A DNA stretch of 48,341 nucleotides from assembly GCA_902805885.1 (NCBI GenBank), contig CADCUM010000020.1, forward strand, positions 1-48,341. Direction: 5' to 3'. Below are positions 1 to 7,706 of this stretch, piece by piece (the stretch's first letter is position 1; each line of letters starts with the position of its first letter). Source of the stretch: an uncultured Nocardioides sp. Lineage in GTDB: Bacteria; Actinomycetota; Actinomycetes; Propionibacteriales; Nocardioidaceae. Both the position numbers and the translations under genes were made by a program. A model generated the notes under the pieces. The model made no database searches. It worked only from the letters and a program-made list of their open reading frames with translations, and was not told where the DNA came from.

Positions 1-192
1 AACCTCTTCGTGGTGCACCTGCGCCACGGGGAGAACGTCCTGGTCCGGCTCAAGCCGTGGCTCATCACCCTGGTCGTCGTCCTCCTCAGCCCCGTCCGGG
101 GTGGCCGGGCCGAGGCCCGCAACGTGATCCGCGCCATGCGCTCGGCGCGGGGGATGCGCCGCCTCACCGGATCCGCCCGACCCGCTCGCTAG
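1..192 (+). CDS. C-terminal fragment of a GT2 glycosyltransferase
   Basis: The frame is open from base 1 to a TAG at 190-192 and has no start inside the window. Its first 14 residues repeat those at the break of the minus-strand glycosyltransferase next to it. After that it continues VRLKPWLITLVVVLLSP and a basic tail. That tail lines up in character with the C-terminus of the neighbouring paralogue (1033-1962), which also has a hydrophobic stretch followed by an RxxxRAMR-like segment. I infer that this is the natural end of the minus-strand gene, placed here in inverted orientation. It could instead be the end of a convergent gene copy. No catalytic part is present. Confidence 0.55.
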   Translation, partial: NLFVVHLRHGENVLVRLKPWLITLVVVLLSPVRGGRAEARNVIRAMRSARGMRRLTGSARPAR

Positions 193-256
193 ACTTCCTC
201 GCGCCTCTCACACACAGGACGTTCTCCCCGTGGCGCAGGTGCACCACGAAGAGGTT
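1..256. repeat. Perfect 42-bp inverted repeat flanking 172 bp
   Basis: Bases 1-42 are the exact reverse complement of bases 215-256. The left arm runs off the window edge, so the repeat may be longer. Both arms encode the same glycosyltransferase peptide (NLFVVHLRHGENVL) on opposite strands and both end on a codon boundary. Inverting the 172 bp between them would replace the odd C-terminus of the minus-strand gene with a normal-looking one. It could be an assembly fold-back at a contig end or an invertible segment. The sequence alone cannot decide. Confidence 0.9.
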
Positions 257-1036
257 GCGGTACATGTAGAAGCCCTTCCAGCCCCCGAGGTCGTGCTGCT
301 GGTCGAAGTCGAGCTGGCGCACGAGACGGGCGTCGCGGATCGCCCAGATCCGCCGACCGGCGCGTCGGGCCCGGATGGCGTACTCCGCGTCGTCGTAGAA
401 GATGAAGAACTCGGGGTCGGGGAGGCCGATCTCCGCCACCACGCTCCGCCGCGCCATGAACCCCTCGAACGCGACGTTCTGCACCTCCACGCGCTCGGGC
501 ATGCTGGCTCGGTCGGGGTAGACGGTGTCCACCGCCGAGCGCTTGGGGCGGATCGCGAGCGGGTTGGCGAGGTCGAAGTGGACCGCCGCCTTCTCCACGA
601 GCCGGCCCGACCGGTCCTCGCGGACGGCGATCAGGCAGTCCTCGTCCTGCGCCATCAGGACCTCGAGGCAGTCGGGCGCGGGCACCACGTCGTCGTCCAT
701 CAGCCACACGCGGTCGAAGCCCGCGTCGTACGCCGCACGCACGCCGTGGTGGAACCCGCCGGCGCCGCCGAGGTTGGCGTCCATGGTGGTCACCCGGAGC
801 GGCAGGTCGTCGCGTGCCGCCAGGACCTGCGCGGTGTGGTCGGTGCTCGCGTTGTCGACGACCACGACCGCGTCGGGACGCCTGGTCTGCGCGGCGAGGC
901 CGTCGAGCATGCCGACCAGCAGCTCGGCCCGGTTGTAGGTGACGACCACCACCGCCACGGTCTCGGCGACGGTCTCCGGGGCGGGCACCGGGGCGGGCCC
1001 TGGGCCGGTCTCGTCGGTGGGGAGGGAGGCGCTCAC
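164..1036 (-). CDS. GT2 family glycosyltransferase (GlfT2-like), 3' end rearranged
   Basis: Transfers a sugar from a nucleotide donor, probably onto a cell-envelope polysaccharide at the cytoplasmic membrane face (family knowledge; the donor is unknown). GT-A signs are VVVVTYNR at residues 29-36, VDNASTD at 60-66, GGAGGFHHG at 90-98 and the metal-binding DDD at 114-116. A later FFIFYDDAEY resembles the second acidic motif of galactofuranosyl or rhamnosyl transferases. The GTG start at 1036 overlaps the upstream gene's stop by GTGA, so the two glycosyltransferases are translationally coupled. The last 16 residues, after GENVL, follow the inverted repeat. They look unlike the family and probably are not native. 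The restored protein would be about 323 aa. Confidence 0.75.
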   Translation of the reverse strand: MSASLPTDETGPGPAPVPAPETVAETVAVVVVTYNRAELLVGMLDGLAAQTRRPDAVVVVDNASTDHTAQVLAARDDLPLRVTTMDANLGGAGGFHHGVRAAYDAGFDRVWLMDDDVVPAPDCLEVLMAQDEDCLIAVREDRSGRLVEKAAVHFDLANPLAIRPKRSAVDTVYPDRASMPERVEVQNVAFEGFMARRSVVAEIGLPDPEFFIFYDDAEYAIRARRAGRRIWAIRDARLVRQLDFDQQHDLGGWKGFYMYRNLFVVHLRHGENVLCVRGARKSSERVGRIR

Positions 1037-1962
1037 GCGAGGTACCGGACGTGGCCGTCGAAGTCGCCGGCGATGCCGGCGCGCATGGCGCGGGCGCTCA
1101 GCCTCAGCCGGGCCAGGCTGGGCCGGGTGAAGGAGTAGAACCACAGCGTCTTGACCACGAACGCGAAGGCGTGGAGGGGGCCGCGGTAGTCGCGCTGGTT
1201 GACGAGGTTGTTGCGGGCCATGCAGTAGTGCTTGAGGTCGCTGGGCGAGTCGTTGTAGGTGGTGGCGCCGAACATCATCGGCGTCCCCAGGTTGCCGACG
1301 CTGGGGTGGCGGACCGTGGCCGTCACGACGGTGGCCACCCGGGCGCCGGCCTCCTCGGCGCGGAGCCGGTACTCGTGGTCATCGCCCCAGATGAAGAACT
1401 CCTCGCGCGGCAGGCCGACCCGGTCGACCAGCTCCTTGGTCACGAGCACGCCGTTGAAGGGGATGACGATCCCGTCGATGCGGTCGGCCCGCGCGGCGCG
1501 TCGTACGCCGGCGACGTCGTGGACGACCCGGGTGCTGCCCGGCAGGCGGATCGGGAAGACCAGGCGCTCGGGGTCGGCCTCGTCCACCACGACCGGGCCC
1601 CAGAAGTCGAGGTCGTCCTGGTGGGCCAGCAGGGTGGTCAGGCAGTCGGGGTCCGGCAGGCCGTCGTCGTCCATCAGCCAGACGAGGTCGGCGTCCTCGT
1701 CGATGGCCCAGGCGAGACCGTCGTGGAACCCGCCGGCGCCCCCACGGTTGGTGGTGAGCGAGCGGGACAGCAGCGGGACCTCGCCGGTCGTGGTGCGGCC
1801 CGCCAGCCACGCCCCCGTGCCGTCCGTGGAGGCGTTGTCGACCACCAGGACCGCCGCGACACCGTCGGTCTCACCGAGCCGGGCGACCAGGCGCTGGAGC
1901 AGCTCGAGGCGGTTGAAGGTGACCACGACCGCGACGGTGCGCGGCCTGGGTCCGGAAGTCAC
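1033..1962 (-). CDS. GT2 family glycosyltransferase (GlfT2-like)
   Basis: A 309-aa inverting GT-A enzyme for envelope glycan assembly; acceptor and sugar cannot be read from sequence. Motifs are AVVVTFNR near residue 11, VDNASTD at 41-47, RGGAGGFH at 73-80 and DDD at 98-100, then FFIWGDDHEYRLR in the second half, where catalytic and metal acidic residues lie in GlfT2-like enzymes. The C-terminus has one amphipathic hydrophobic segment. It is a paralogue of the downstream gene and is coupled to it by a 4-bp GTGA overlap. The GTG start at 1962 has no Shine-Dalgarno but a TAGGGT box six bases upstream, so the transcript is probably leaderless. Confidence 0.85.
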   Translation of the reverse strand: MTSGPRPRTVAVVVTFNRLELLQRLVARLGETDGVAAVLVVDNASTDGTGAWLAGRTTTGEVPLLSRSLTTNRGGAGGFHDGLAWAIDEDADLVWLMDDDGLPDPDCLTTLLAHQDDLDFWGPVVVDEADPERLVFPIRLPGSTRVVHDVAGVRRAARADRIDGIVIPFNGVLVTKELVDRVGLPREEFFIWGDDHEYRLRAEEAGARVATVVTATVRHPSVGNLGTPMMFGATTYNDSPSDLKHYCMARNNLVNQRDYRGPLHAFAFVVKTLWFYSFTRPSLARLRLSARAMRAGIAGDFDGHVRYLA

Positions 1963-1968
1963 GGCGAC

Positions 1969-1974
1969 ACCCTA
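1969..1974 (-). promoter_or_regulatory. -10 box (TAGGGT), leaderless start of the glycosyltransferase pair
   Basis: TAGGGT read on the minus strand ends six bases before the GTG at 1962. This spacing is typical of leaderless actinobacterial promoters. Confidence 0.45.
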
Positions 1975-1992
1975 CGGGTCACCGGGGGTGGT

Positions 1993-3585
1993 TCAGCACA
2001 CGGCGCCGAGGTCCTCGGCCTCGTTCGCGGCGTACCCCTGGGCCAGCGAGCCGACCGAGCCTCCCGTGAGCGGGGGCGCCTCGGCGGGCGGAGCCGGCGT
2101 GGCCGCCGGAGCCTCGGACGTGGGCGGCGCCTGGGCCTCGGACGGGGCGCCGGAGGTGGCGGGTGCCTCGGCCACCTCGGCCGTATCGGCCGGCTGCTCG
2201 GCGGGCTCGCCGGATTCCTCGGCGGGCTCCTCGGCGGGCTGCTCCGTGGGCCGGGGCGCCGGCTCGCCCTCGGCGCGCGCGATCGCCTCGGCCACCTTGC
2301 GCTGGACGAGGGCGATGTCGGGGTCGGCCGTGTTGATCATCGGCGGCACCAGCGACAGCGTGGCGATCTTCTGGGAGCGGGCCTTGAGGGCGAGCTCGAC
2401 GAAGCGGTCCACCTCGTGACGGGGCAGGTCGGTGGAGACCATGTTGGTGCCGGCGGCGGCGATGCTCTCGAAGTTGCGCAGCGCGTCCTGGGGGCTGATC
2501 TGCTGCAGCATCGCGGCCATGACGCACTTCTGCCGGGCCATCCGCGAGTAGTCGTCCGAGCCCTCCCGGGCGCGGGCGAACCAGAGCGTGTCGTGGCCGT
2601 CCAGCGTGCGGGTCCCGGGCTCGATGTGGTGGAAGCCCTTCTCGTGCGGCAGCCCGACCGGGATGGGCTGGCGGACGTTGAGCTCCACGCCGCCCACCGC
2701 GTCCACGAGCTCCTTGAACCCCTCGAGGTTGACCATGGCCCAGTAGTTGACCTCGAGGCCGGTGATGCCCTCGACGCCCATGACGGTCGCGTCGACGCCG
2801 GGATTCTTCGACCCCTTGAAGAGCTCGGCGTGGTCCAGCGCCCACGTCGACAGGCTGTTGAGGTACTGCCCCTCGACGTCGAAGCCCTTCGGGAACCGCT
2901 CGTCGAGGACGGAGCCCTCGGCGAAGGGGAAGTCCTGCATGTTGCGCGGGAGGGAGATGAGCACCGTCCTGCCGGTCTCGGCGTCGATGCTCGCGACGGT
3001 CATCGCGTCCGGGCGCAGGCCCCAGCGCCCGGCGCCGGAGTCACCACCCATCAGCAGCACGTTGTAGCGGCCCTGGTGGGCGCCCACCGCGTCGCCGGTG
3101 CCGAACATCGAGATCATGAACTCGCGCTGCACGCCCACGACGTGCGCGCCGAAGAGCAGGGAGCCGGCGACCGACAGGCTCAGGAACCCGTTCACGCCCA
3201 CGACCGCGAGCCGGTGCTGGCGCTGGAGGGTGAGCGGCTGGCCGAGGCGCCAGGCGTCCATGAAGAGGTAGGCCCAGCCGACGGCCAGGGCCATCAGCGC
3301 CAGGCGCACGAGCTGCAGCAGCGTGGTGTTGGTGCCGGCCCAGAACGCGACGCCGTTCCAGAGGACGGAGGCCGCCACGGCGACCAGGCCCAGGGACAGC
3401 AGCGCCAGCCAGGTCCACAGCGCGATCCGGCCCACCCGGCGGTTGCCCGTCGAGAGCTGCGCCGATCCCGGGACGACGAGCGTCATCACCATCAGCATCA
3501 CGGCGCGGCGGAACCGCACGCGCTGGGCTCGGTCGTCGGCCGAGAACCGTGCGACGTGCGACCCGGAGGACGATGCGGGCGGCAT
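1993..3585 (-). CDS. LytR-CpsA-Psr (LCP) family protein with four N-terminal membrane segments
   Basis: LCP proteins attach undecaprenyl-linked glycopolymers to peptidoglycan outside the membrane. This one is 530 aa. Four hydrophobic segments lie in roughly the first 170 residues (around VMLMVMTLVVPGS, IALWTWLALLSLGLV, LALMALAVGWAYLF and GFLSLSVAGSLLFG). The LCP domain follows, with NVLLMGGDSG, RPDAMTVASID and ISLPRNM, and later a VGGVELN segment. The last 90 residues are rich in Ala, Pro and Glu and look disordered. The ATG at 3585 was chosen because AGAGAGG precedes it and the hydrophobic segments begin soon after. An upstream extension of the frame lacks sensible sequence. More membrane segments than the usual single one make it an atypical LCP protein. 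Confidence 0.88.
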   Translation of the reverse strand: MPPASSSGSHVARFSADDRAQRVRFRRAVMLMVMTLVVPGSAQLSTGNRRVGRIALWTWLALLSLGLVAVAASVLWNGVAFWAGTNTTLLQLVRLALMALAVGWAYLFMDAWRLGQPLTLQRQHRLAVVGVNGFLSLSVAGSLLFGAHVVGVQREFMISMFGTGDAVGAHQGRYNVLLMGGDSGAGRWGLRPDAMTVASIDAETGRTVLISLPRNMQDFPFAEGSVLDERFPKGFDVEGQYLNSLSTWALDHAELFKGSKNPGVDATVMGVEGITGLEVNYWAMVNLEGFKELVDAVGGVELNVRQPIPVGLPHEKGFHHIEPGTRTLDGHDTLWFARAREGSDDYSRMARQKCVMAAMLQQISPQDALRNFESIAAAGTNMVSTDLPRHEVDRFVELALKARSQKIATLSLVPPMINTADPDIALVQRKVAEAIARAEGEPAPRPTEQPAEEPAEESGEPAEQPADTAEVAEAPATSGAPSEAQAPPTSEAPAATPAPPAEAPPLTGGSVGSLAQGYAANEAEDLGAVC

Positions 3586-3697
3586 GGGGGTGCCTCTCTG
3601 CTGGGGGAAGTCAGCGCCTCCAGTATCACCAGCCCCAGGCGTCACACGGGGGTGCGACGCGCCGACACGACACGCACTCGTCGGGCCCGGGCGTGGG

Positions 3698-4234
3698 TCA
3701 GACCTCGCGTCCCTGGTCGATCTCCGCCTTGCGGGCCAGCCGGTGGGACCGCCGGATCTCGGCCTCGCGCTGGCGCCGTACGTCGTCGGGCGACTCGGTC
3801 GCCAGCGGCGGGACGGGCCGCGGCCTCCCGTCACCGTCGATCGCCACGAAGACGAAGTAGGCGCTGGCGACGTGCACCGGGCTGTCGGCGGCGTCACCCC
3901 ATGGCTGCGCCTCGACCCGCACCCCGATCTCCATCGAGGAGGTGCCGGCCCAGTTGACCTGGGCGTAGGTCTTGATGATGTCGCCGACGTGCACCGGCGC
4001 GAGGAACGTCATCTCGTCCATGGCGGCGGTGACGGCCGGACCGCCGCTGTGCCGGTGGGCGACCGCGCCGGCCGTGGAGTCGGCCAGCTTCATGATGTCG
4101 CCGCCGTGCACGTTGCCGAGGAGGTTGGCCTCGCTGGAGTGGGCCATGATCCCGAGGCCCACCCGGCTGTACGACGGCGGCCGCGCGGCCTGCTCGCCGC
4201 GTCGGTGCTCGTCCCGCTCGATCATGGGCCGCAC
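3698..4234 (-). CDS. Acyl-CoA thioesterase, hotdog fold (YciA/BACH type)
   Basis: Hydrolyses acyl-CoA to free acid and CoA in the cytoplasm (family function; chain length unknown). The 178-aa product carries the hotdog motif NLLGNVHGGDIMKLAD near residue 37, with the Asn, paired Gly and Asp expected at the active site, followed by MDEMTFLAPVHVGD, the second strand-turn signature. The C-terminal 30 residues are basic and helical. I chose the GTG at 4234 because GGAGGTGA (4242-4249 on the minus strand) lies seven bases upstream; an in-frame ATG at 4225 is the alternative. The gene is divergent from the next LCP gene, with only 16 bp between start codons. Confidence 0.85.
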   Translation of the reverse strand: MRPMIERDEHRRGEQAARPPSYSRVGLGIMAHSSEANLLGNVHGGDIMKLADSTAGAVAHRHSGGPAVTAAMDEMTFLAPVHVGDIIKTYAQVNWAGTSSMEIGVRVEAQPWGDAADSPVHVASAYFVFVAIDGDGRPRPVPPLATESPDDVRRQREAEIRRSHRLARKAEIDQGREV

Positions 4235-4236
4235 GG

Positions 4237-4249
4237 TAGCGTCACCTCC
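4237..4249. promoter_or_regulatory. Overlapping LCP -10 box and thioesterase Shine-Dalgarno
   Basis: TAGCGT (4237-4242, plus strand) sits eight bases before the LCP ATG at 4251 and fits a leaderless -10. On the minus strand, 4242-4249 reads GGAGGTGA, the ribosome-binding site of the thioesterase. The two signals share a base. Confidence 0.45.
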
Positions 4250-4250
4250 C

Positions 4251-5468
4251 ATGGCAGATCGTCCCCGCGGCTCCGGCACCCCCGAAGAGGGGACCCCTGA
4301 GTACGAGTGGCTCTACGGGAAGAAGGGGCAGGCACCGTCCGACGACGCCACCCGGGTGGTACCCACCCAGGCCGCGCGGCCGGACGAGACCCGGGTGATG
4401 CCGGCGACCCGCCCGGCGCCCGCTCCGACCGGCGGCCGGCCCGCCGCGGGCGCTCCTCAGCCGGCTCCCCGGCCCGCGCCCGAGCGCCCGGCCAAGGTCC
4501 AGCGCGCGCGACGCTTCCCGCGGTTCCGCTTCCGCTTCGGTTTCCTCAAGCTGCTCCTGCTGCTGGTCCTGGCGTTCCTGGTGGGCGTCCCGATCTACGC
4601 CTACTCCCAGATCGAGAAGGTCGACGCGGAGCCGGAGGGCAAGCGCCCGAAGGACCAGCCCGGCACCAACTACCTCATCGTCGGCTCCGACAAGGCCGAC
4701 GACCTGACGAACGAGCAGCGCGAGGCGCTCCAGACGGGGCCCCGCGGCGGGACCAACACCGACACGATCATCGTGCTGCACACCGGCTCGGGCCCGGACA
4801 CGATGATGTCCATCCCCCGCGACACCTTGGCGGAGGTGCCCGGTGAGGGCACCCGGATGATCAACTCCGCGTTCTCCGTCGGCGGGCCGCCGCGGCTGGT
4901 CGCCACGGTGGAGCAGCTGACGGGGATCCACATCGACCACTACGTCGAGCTCGGGTTCGGCAGCGTCATCAACACCGTCGACGCCCTCGGCGGGGTGGAG
5001 GTCTGCCCCAAGACGGCGATGAAGGACCCCAAGGCCCGGCTCGACGTCGAGAAGGGCTGCCAGGAGGTCGACGGCGAGACGGCGCTGGCGTACTCGCGCT
5101 CCCGCTACGTCAGCGCGCTGAGCGACCTCGACCGGGTGGCCCGGCAGCGCGAGGTGATCTCGGCGCTGGGCTCGAAGGCGAAGTCCCCCTGGACGTTCGT
5201 GAACCCGCTGCGCTACTGGCGGGTCAACCAGGCCGCCGCCGACGCCATCCGCATCGACGAGGAGATGAACCCGATCGACCTGGGCCGGTTCGCCCTCGCG
5301 ATGACCGGGGACAACCGGACCTGCACCATGCCCAACCTGCCGGCGCCGAGCGACCCCAACCGCCTCGTCCCGGACCCCGACCGCGCCCCGGCCGTCTTCG
5401 AGGCGATCATCGCCGACGAGCAGGTCCCGAAGGCCTCCTGCACCCCCACCGGCCGAGCCCGCCAGTAG
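4251..5468 (+). CDS. LytR-CpsA-Psr family protein
   Basis: A second LCP phosphotransferase, acting on the outer face of the membrane to ligate wall polymers to peptidoglycan. Of its 405 aa, residues 1-90 are a Pro/Ala-rich cytoplasmic tail ending in an Arg-rich patch. One membrane helix spans about 98-118. The LCP domain then shows NYLIVGSD, TDTIIVLHTG, SIPRDT, NSAFSVGG, YSRSRY and DLDRVARQREV; the Arg and Asp residues in these blocks bind the polyprenyl pyrophosphate in known structures. The ATG at 4251 is next to a leaderless-type TAGCGT box. This is the classical single-helix architecture, unlike the LCP gene at 1993. Confidence 0.93.
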   Translation: MADRPRGSGTPEEGTPEYEWLYGKKGQAPSDDATRVVPTQAARPDETRVMPATRPAPAPTGGRPAAGAPQPAPRPAPERPAKVQRARRFPRFRFRFGFLKLLLLLVLAFLVGVPIYAYSQIEKVDAEPEGKRPKDQPGTNYLIVGSDKADDLTNEQREALQTGPRGGTNTDTIIVLHTGSGPDTMMSIPRDTLAEVPGEGTRMINSAFSVGGPPRLVATVEQLTGIHIDHYVELGFGSVINTVDALGGVEVCPKTAMKDPKARLDVEKGCQEVDGETALAYSRSRYVSALSDLDRVARQREVISALGSKAKSPWTFVNPLRYWRVNQAAADAIRIDEEMNPIDLGRFALAMTGDNRTCTMPNLPAPSDPNRLVPDPDRAPAVFEAIIADEQVPKASCTPTGRARQ

Positions 5469-5511
5469 TCGAACGGGTCCTTCCGGCCCCTCGAGGCGGA
5501 ACAACGCGGAG

Positions 5512-6411
5512 TCACGCCGCGGCCCTCGGCGTGTCGGCGCGGTGCTCCGGTCCGAGCGGCCCGTCCGGCCCGGAGAGCTGGCGGACCACCCACCGCACGT
5601 ACGACGGCGAGAGCATCACCTGCTCCCACGTGAAGCGCAGCACCAGCCACCCGCTCACGACGAGGGCGTTGTAGCGCGCACGGTCGCGGTCGTGCTGGCG
5701 GCGGCCGGCGTGACTCCCCCACGAGTCGGCCTCGATGGCGATGCCGCGCAAGGGCTCGGCGAGGTCGGGATGGATGACCTGGCCGGCGATCTCCACGGCG
5801 TGCTGGGGCACCACGTCGAGGCCCTCCTCGGTCACGATCCCCCGGAGCACCGACTCGAACGGGTTGGCGGCCCGGCCATCGGCGTACGACGCGACCCGGC
5901 GCGCGCGGGCCGCGCCCGGTCCCCGCAGCACCTGCGCCCCGTGCAGCAGCGCGTCGCGGGTCACGTCGTCGTGACGCAGTGCCGAGTCCGCCACGGCGAG
6001 GGCCTCCGGGAAGGGCAGGTCACGCGAGCAGTCGAGGACCGTGCGCACCGGTGAGGTCACGCCGTCGAGGACCTCCGCGGGCGCGTACGTCGTCCAGTGC
6101 AGGACCGCCTCACCCCGGGTGTCGGCGGTGACGCTGCGGTCCGGGCGGATGCCGACGTGCGGCCGCTCCGGCACGTGTGCCACCTCCCAGCCCCAGTGCT
6201 GCGCAGCAGAGAGATGGCACACGACTCCGTGCAGCCTGCCCGCCTCGCGAGCGGCCGCCTCCGCCCCGGGGAGGCCGTACCGTCCTCGCGAGAGGCGTAC
6301 GACGGCGCCCCGCGCCACGGCCGTGCGGAGCCGTCGGCGGGAGGACAGCCGCGCGATGTCGCAGGTCCGACCGACGCCGCCGAGGCGGGTGAGCGCGGCC
6401 CGCCGGACGAT
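5512..6411 (-). CDS. AbiEi-like / DUF559 protein; start codon appears to be ATC
   Basis: Resembles the actinobacterial family annotated as AbiEi-type antitoxin domain plus DUF559. The N-terminus is a winged-helix-like region (AALTRLGG, SRRRLRTAVARG, LSRGRYGLP). The C-terminus is a DUF559/endonuclease-like domain (IAIEADSWGSHAGRR, RARYNALV, WLVLRFTWEQV). No AbiEii toxin gene is adjacent. Family-like sequence runs upstream to about 6411, but the first ATG/GTG/TTG in frame is the GTG at 6318, inside the helix-turn-helix region. GGAAGG at 6419-6424 (minus strand) is seven bases from an ATC codon at 6411, which would give the family-typical length of 299 aa. Either an ATC start or a mutated or misread start codon explains this. 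Confidence 0.68.
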   Translation of the reverse strand: MVRRAALTRLGGVGRTCDIARLSSRRRLRTAVARGAVVRLSRGRYGLPGAEAAAREAGRLHGVVCHLSAAQHWGWEVAHVPERPHVGIRPDRSVTADTRGEAVLHWTTYAPAEVLDGVTSPVRTVLDCSRDLPFPEALAVADSALRHDDVTRDALLHGAQVLRGPGAARARRVASYADGRAANPFESVLRGIVTEEGLDVVPQHAVEIAGQVIHPDLAEPLRGIAIEADSWGSHAGRRQHDRDRARYNALVVSGWLVLRFTWEQVMLSPSYVRWVVRQLSGPDGPLGPEHRADTPRAAA

Positions 6412-6489
6412 GTGCGCGCCTTCCGGACACTTCCGGTCGGGAGGGCCGGGACAGCCCTTGTGTCGCCCGAGGGACCGCCGTACGCTCGA

Positions 6490-6520
6490 CGATATATCGC
6501 GATAGTCCAGCGATAGATCA
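6490..6520. promoter_or_regulatory. Probable PadR operator
   Basis: Two overlapping perfect palindromes, CGATATATCG (6490-6499) and TATCGCGATA (6495-6504), are followed by a third half-site, CGATAGATC (6511-6519). This is an AT-rich island in GC-rich DNA, 20-50 bp upstream of the PadR start. PadR regulators commonly repress themselves through such sites. Confidence 0.6.
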
Positions 6521-6540
6521 CGTAGCAACGGAGGATCGGC

Positions 6541-7272
6541 ATGGGACACCACTGGCCGGGCATCGACTCGCCCCGCGACGACCACCACGACGACACGGAC
6601 GAGACGGACGAGGCCCCCGCGGGGGTCCACGACCGCGCCCCCGCCTGGGGCGCCGGCTGGGGCAGCTGGGGCGTGCACGACGACCGCCGCGCTCGCCGCC
6701 GCGGGCCGGCGGGCGCGCCGCCGTGGCTGCAGGACCTGATCGGGCTGGGAGCACCGCAGCGCCCCGCCAACCGAGGTCCTCGCGTCAAGCGCGGAGACGT
6801 GCGCTCCGCGATCATCGACGTGCTGCACCGCGCCGGCCAGGCCGGTGAGTCGATCAACGGCTACCAGGTGATCCAGCAGATCTCCGACCTCAGCGGCGGC
6901 GAGTGGCGCCCCTCCCCCGGCTCGGTCTACCCCACGATCCAGCAGCTGCAGGACGAGGGGCTCGTCGAGAGTGACGACGAGCGCGGGCGCCGCACCATCC
7001 GGCTGAGCGCCGAGGGCACGACCTGGGCGACCGAGCACGCCGACGAGCTCGCCGCCGTCTGGGCGCCGTTCGAGCGGGCCGTGGCCGACGCGTCGGCCCC
7101 CGCCCAGGGCGCGGACATCAAGGGCGAGATCGGCCAGGTCATGAGCGCCGTCTGGCAGCTGGCCACCCAGGGGTCGGAGCAGCAGAAGCGCGCCGCGCTC
7201 GGCGTGCTGGTCGAGACCCGCCGCAAGCTGTACGGCATCCTCGCCGACGGCCGCGACGGCCAGGCCCGGTGA
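6541..7272 (+). CDS. PadR family transcriptional regulator
   Basis: A winged-helix repressor of 243 aa. Residues 1-85 are a long His/Asp- and Gly/Trp-rich leader (GAGWGSWG). The PadR DNA-binding domain starts near RVKRGDVRSAIIDVL and contains NGYQVIQQIS, SPGSVYPTIQQLQDEGLV and the wing GRRTIRLSAEG. A C-terminal helical dimerisation region follows. GGAGG at 6530-6534 sets the ATG at 6541. The stop overlaps the next start (GTGA), so it is co-translated with the DUF1707 protein. It is divergent from the AbiEi-like gene, and the palindromes between them are its likely autoregulatory operator. The inducer is unknown. Confidence 0.9.
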   Translation: MGHHWPGIDSPRDDHHDDTDETDEAPAGVHDRAPAWGAGWGSWGVHDDRRARRRGPAGAPPWLQDLIGLGAPQRPANRGPRVKRGDVRSAIIDVLHRAGQAGESINGYQVIQQISDLSGGEWRPSPGSVYPTIQQLQDEGLVESDDERGRRTIRLSAEGTTWATEHADELAAVWAPFERAVADASAPAQGADIKGEIGQVMSAVWQLATQGSEQQKRAALGVLVETRRKLYGILADGRDGQAR

Positions 7273-7685
7273 CACCGGTGGACCCGCGGCAACGCATCGG
7301 GGACGCCGAGCGCGAGCGGGCGACGAGCCTGCTCGCGCAGCACTACACCGACGGCCGGCTCGAGCACGAGGAGTACGACGAGCGGCTGGACGCGATCTGG
7401 ACGGCCCGCACCCGGCACGACCTCGACGTCGTCTTCAACGACCTGCCGCGACAGCTGGGCCCCGTCCGGCCCGCGGCACCGACGCCGCCCGTCGTACGAC
7501 GTGGTCGCCGGCCGATCCCGCTGCTCCCGGTCCTGGCGATCCTGATCGGCCTGTCGATCCTGCTCGAGGCGCCGCTGTGGCTGGCGATCTTCCTGCTGCC
7601 GGTGCTCAACGGGCGACGGGCCGGGCACCACGGGTTCGCGGCGCACGGCTGTCCCCCGCACCTGCGCGACGCCTACCGCCGCTGA
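7269..7685 (+). CDS. DUF1707 (SHOCT-like) domain membrane protein
   Basis: 138 aa, translationally coupled to PadR by a 4-bp overlap. Residues 6-55 are the DUF1707 domain (RIGDAERERATSLLAQHYTDG, EYDERL, ARTRHDLDVVFNDLP), a short helical domain common in actinobacteria and often paired with membrane helices. Hydrophobic residues at about 83-112 (LLPVLAILIGLSILL, APLWLAIFLLPVL) make one or two membrane segments. The C-terminus is His-rich and short. No biochemical function is known for the family. Pairing with PadR suggests a membrane-stress or drug-response unit (inference). Confidence 0.85.
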   Translation: MTPVDPRQRIGDAERERATSLLAQHYTDGRLEHEEYDERLDAIWTARTRHDLDVVFNDLPRQLGPVRPAAPTPPVVRRGRRPIPLLPVLAILIGLSILLEAPLWLAIFLLPVLNGRRAGHHGFAAHGCPPHLRDAYRR

Positions 7686-7706
7686 GCGCGTGCGGAGCAG
7701 CGCGCG

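Noticed and set aside
1..256. Transposon terminal inverted repeats
   Set aside because: There is no transposase or room for one, and the arms are ordinary coding sequence of the host glycosyltransferase.
5482..5505. Terminator between the LCP gene and the AbiEi-like gene
   Set aside because: Only a 5-bp outer stem with an inner CCTCGAGG can be drawn; too weak to call in this GC-rich DNA.
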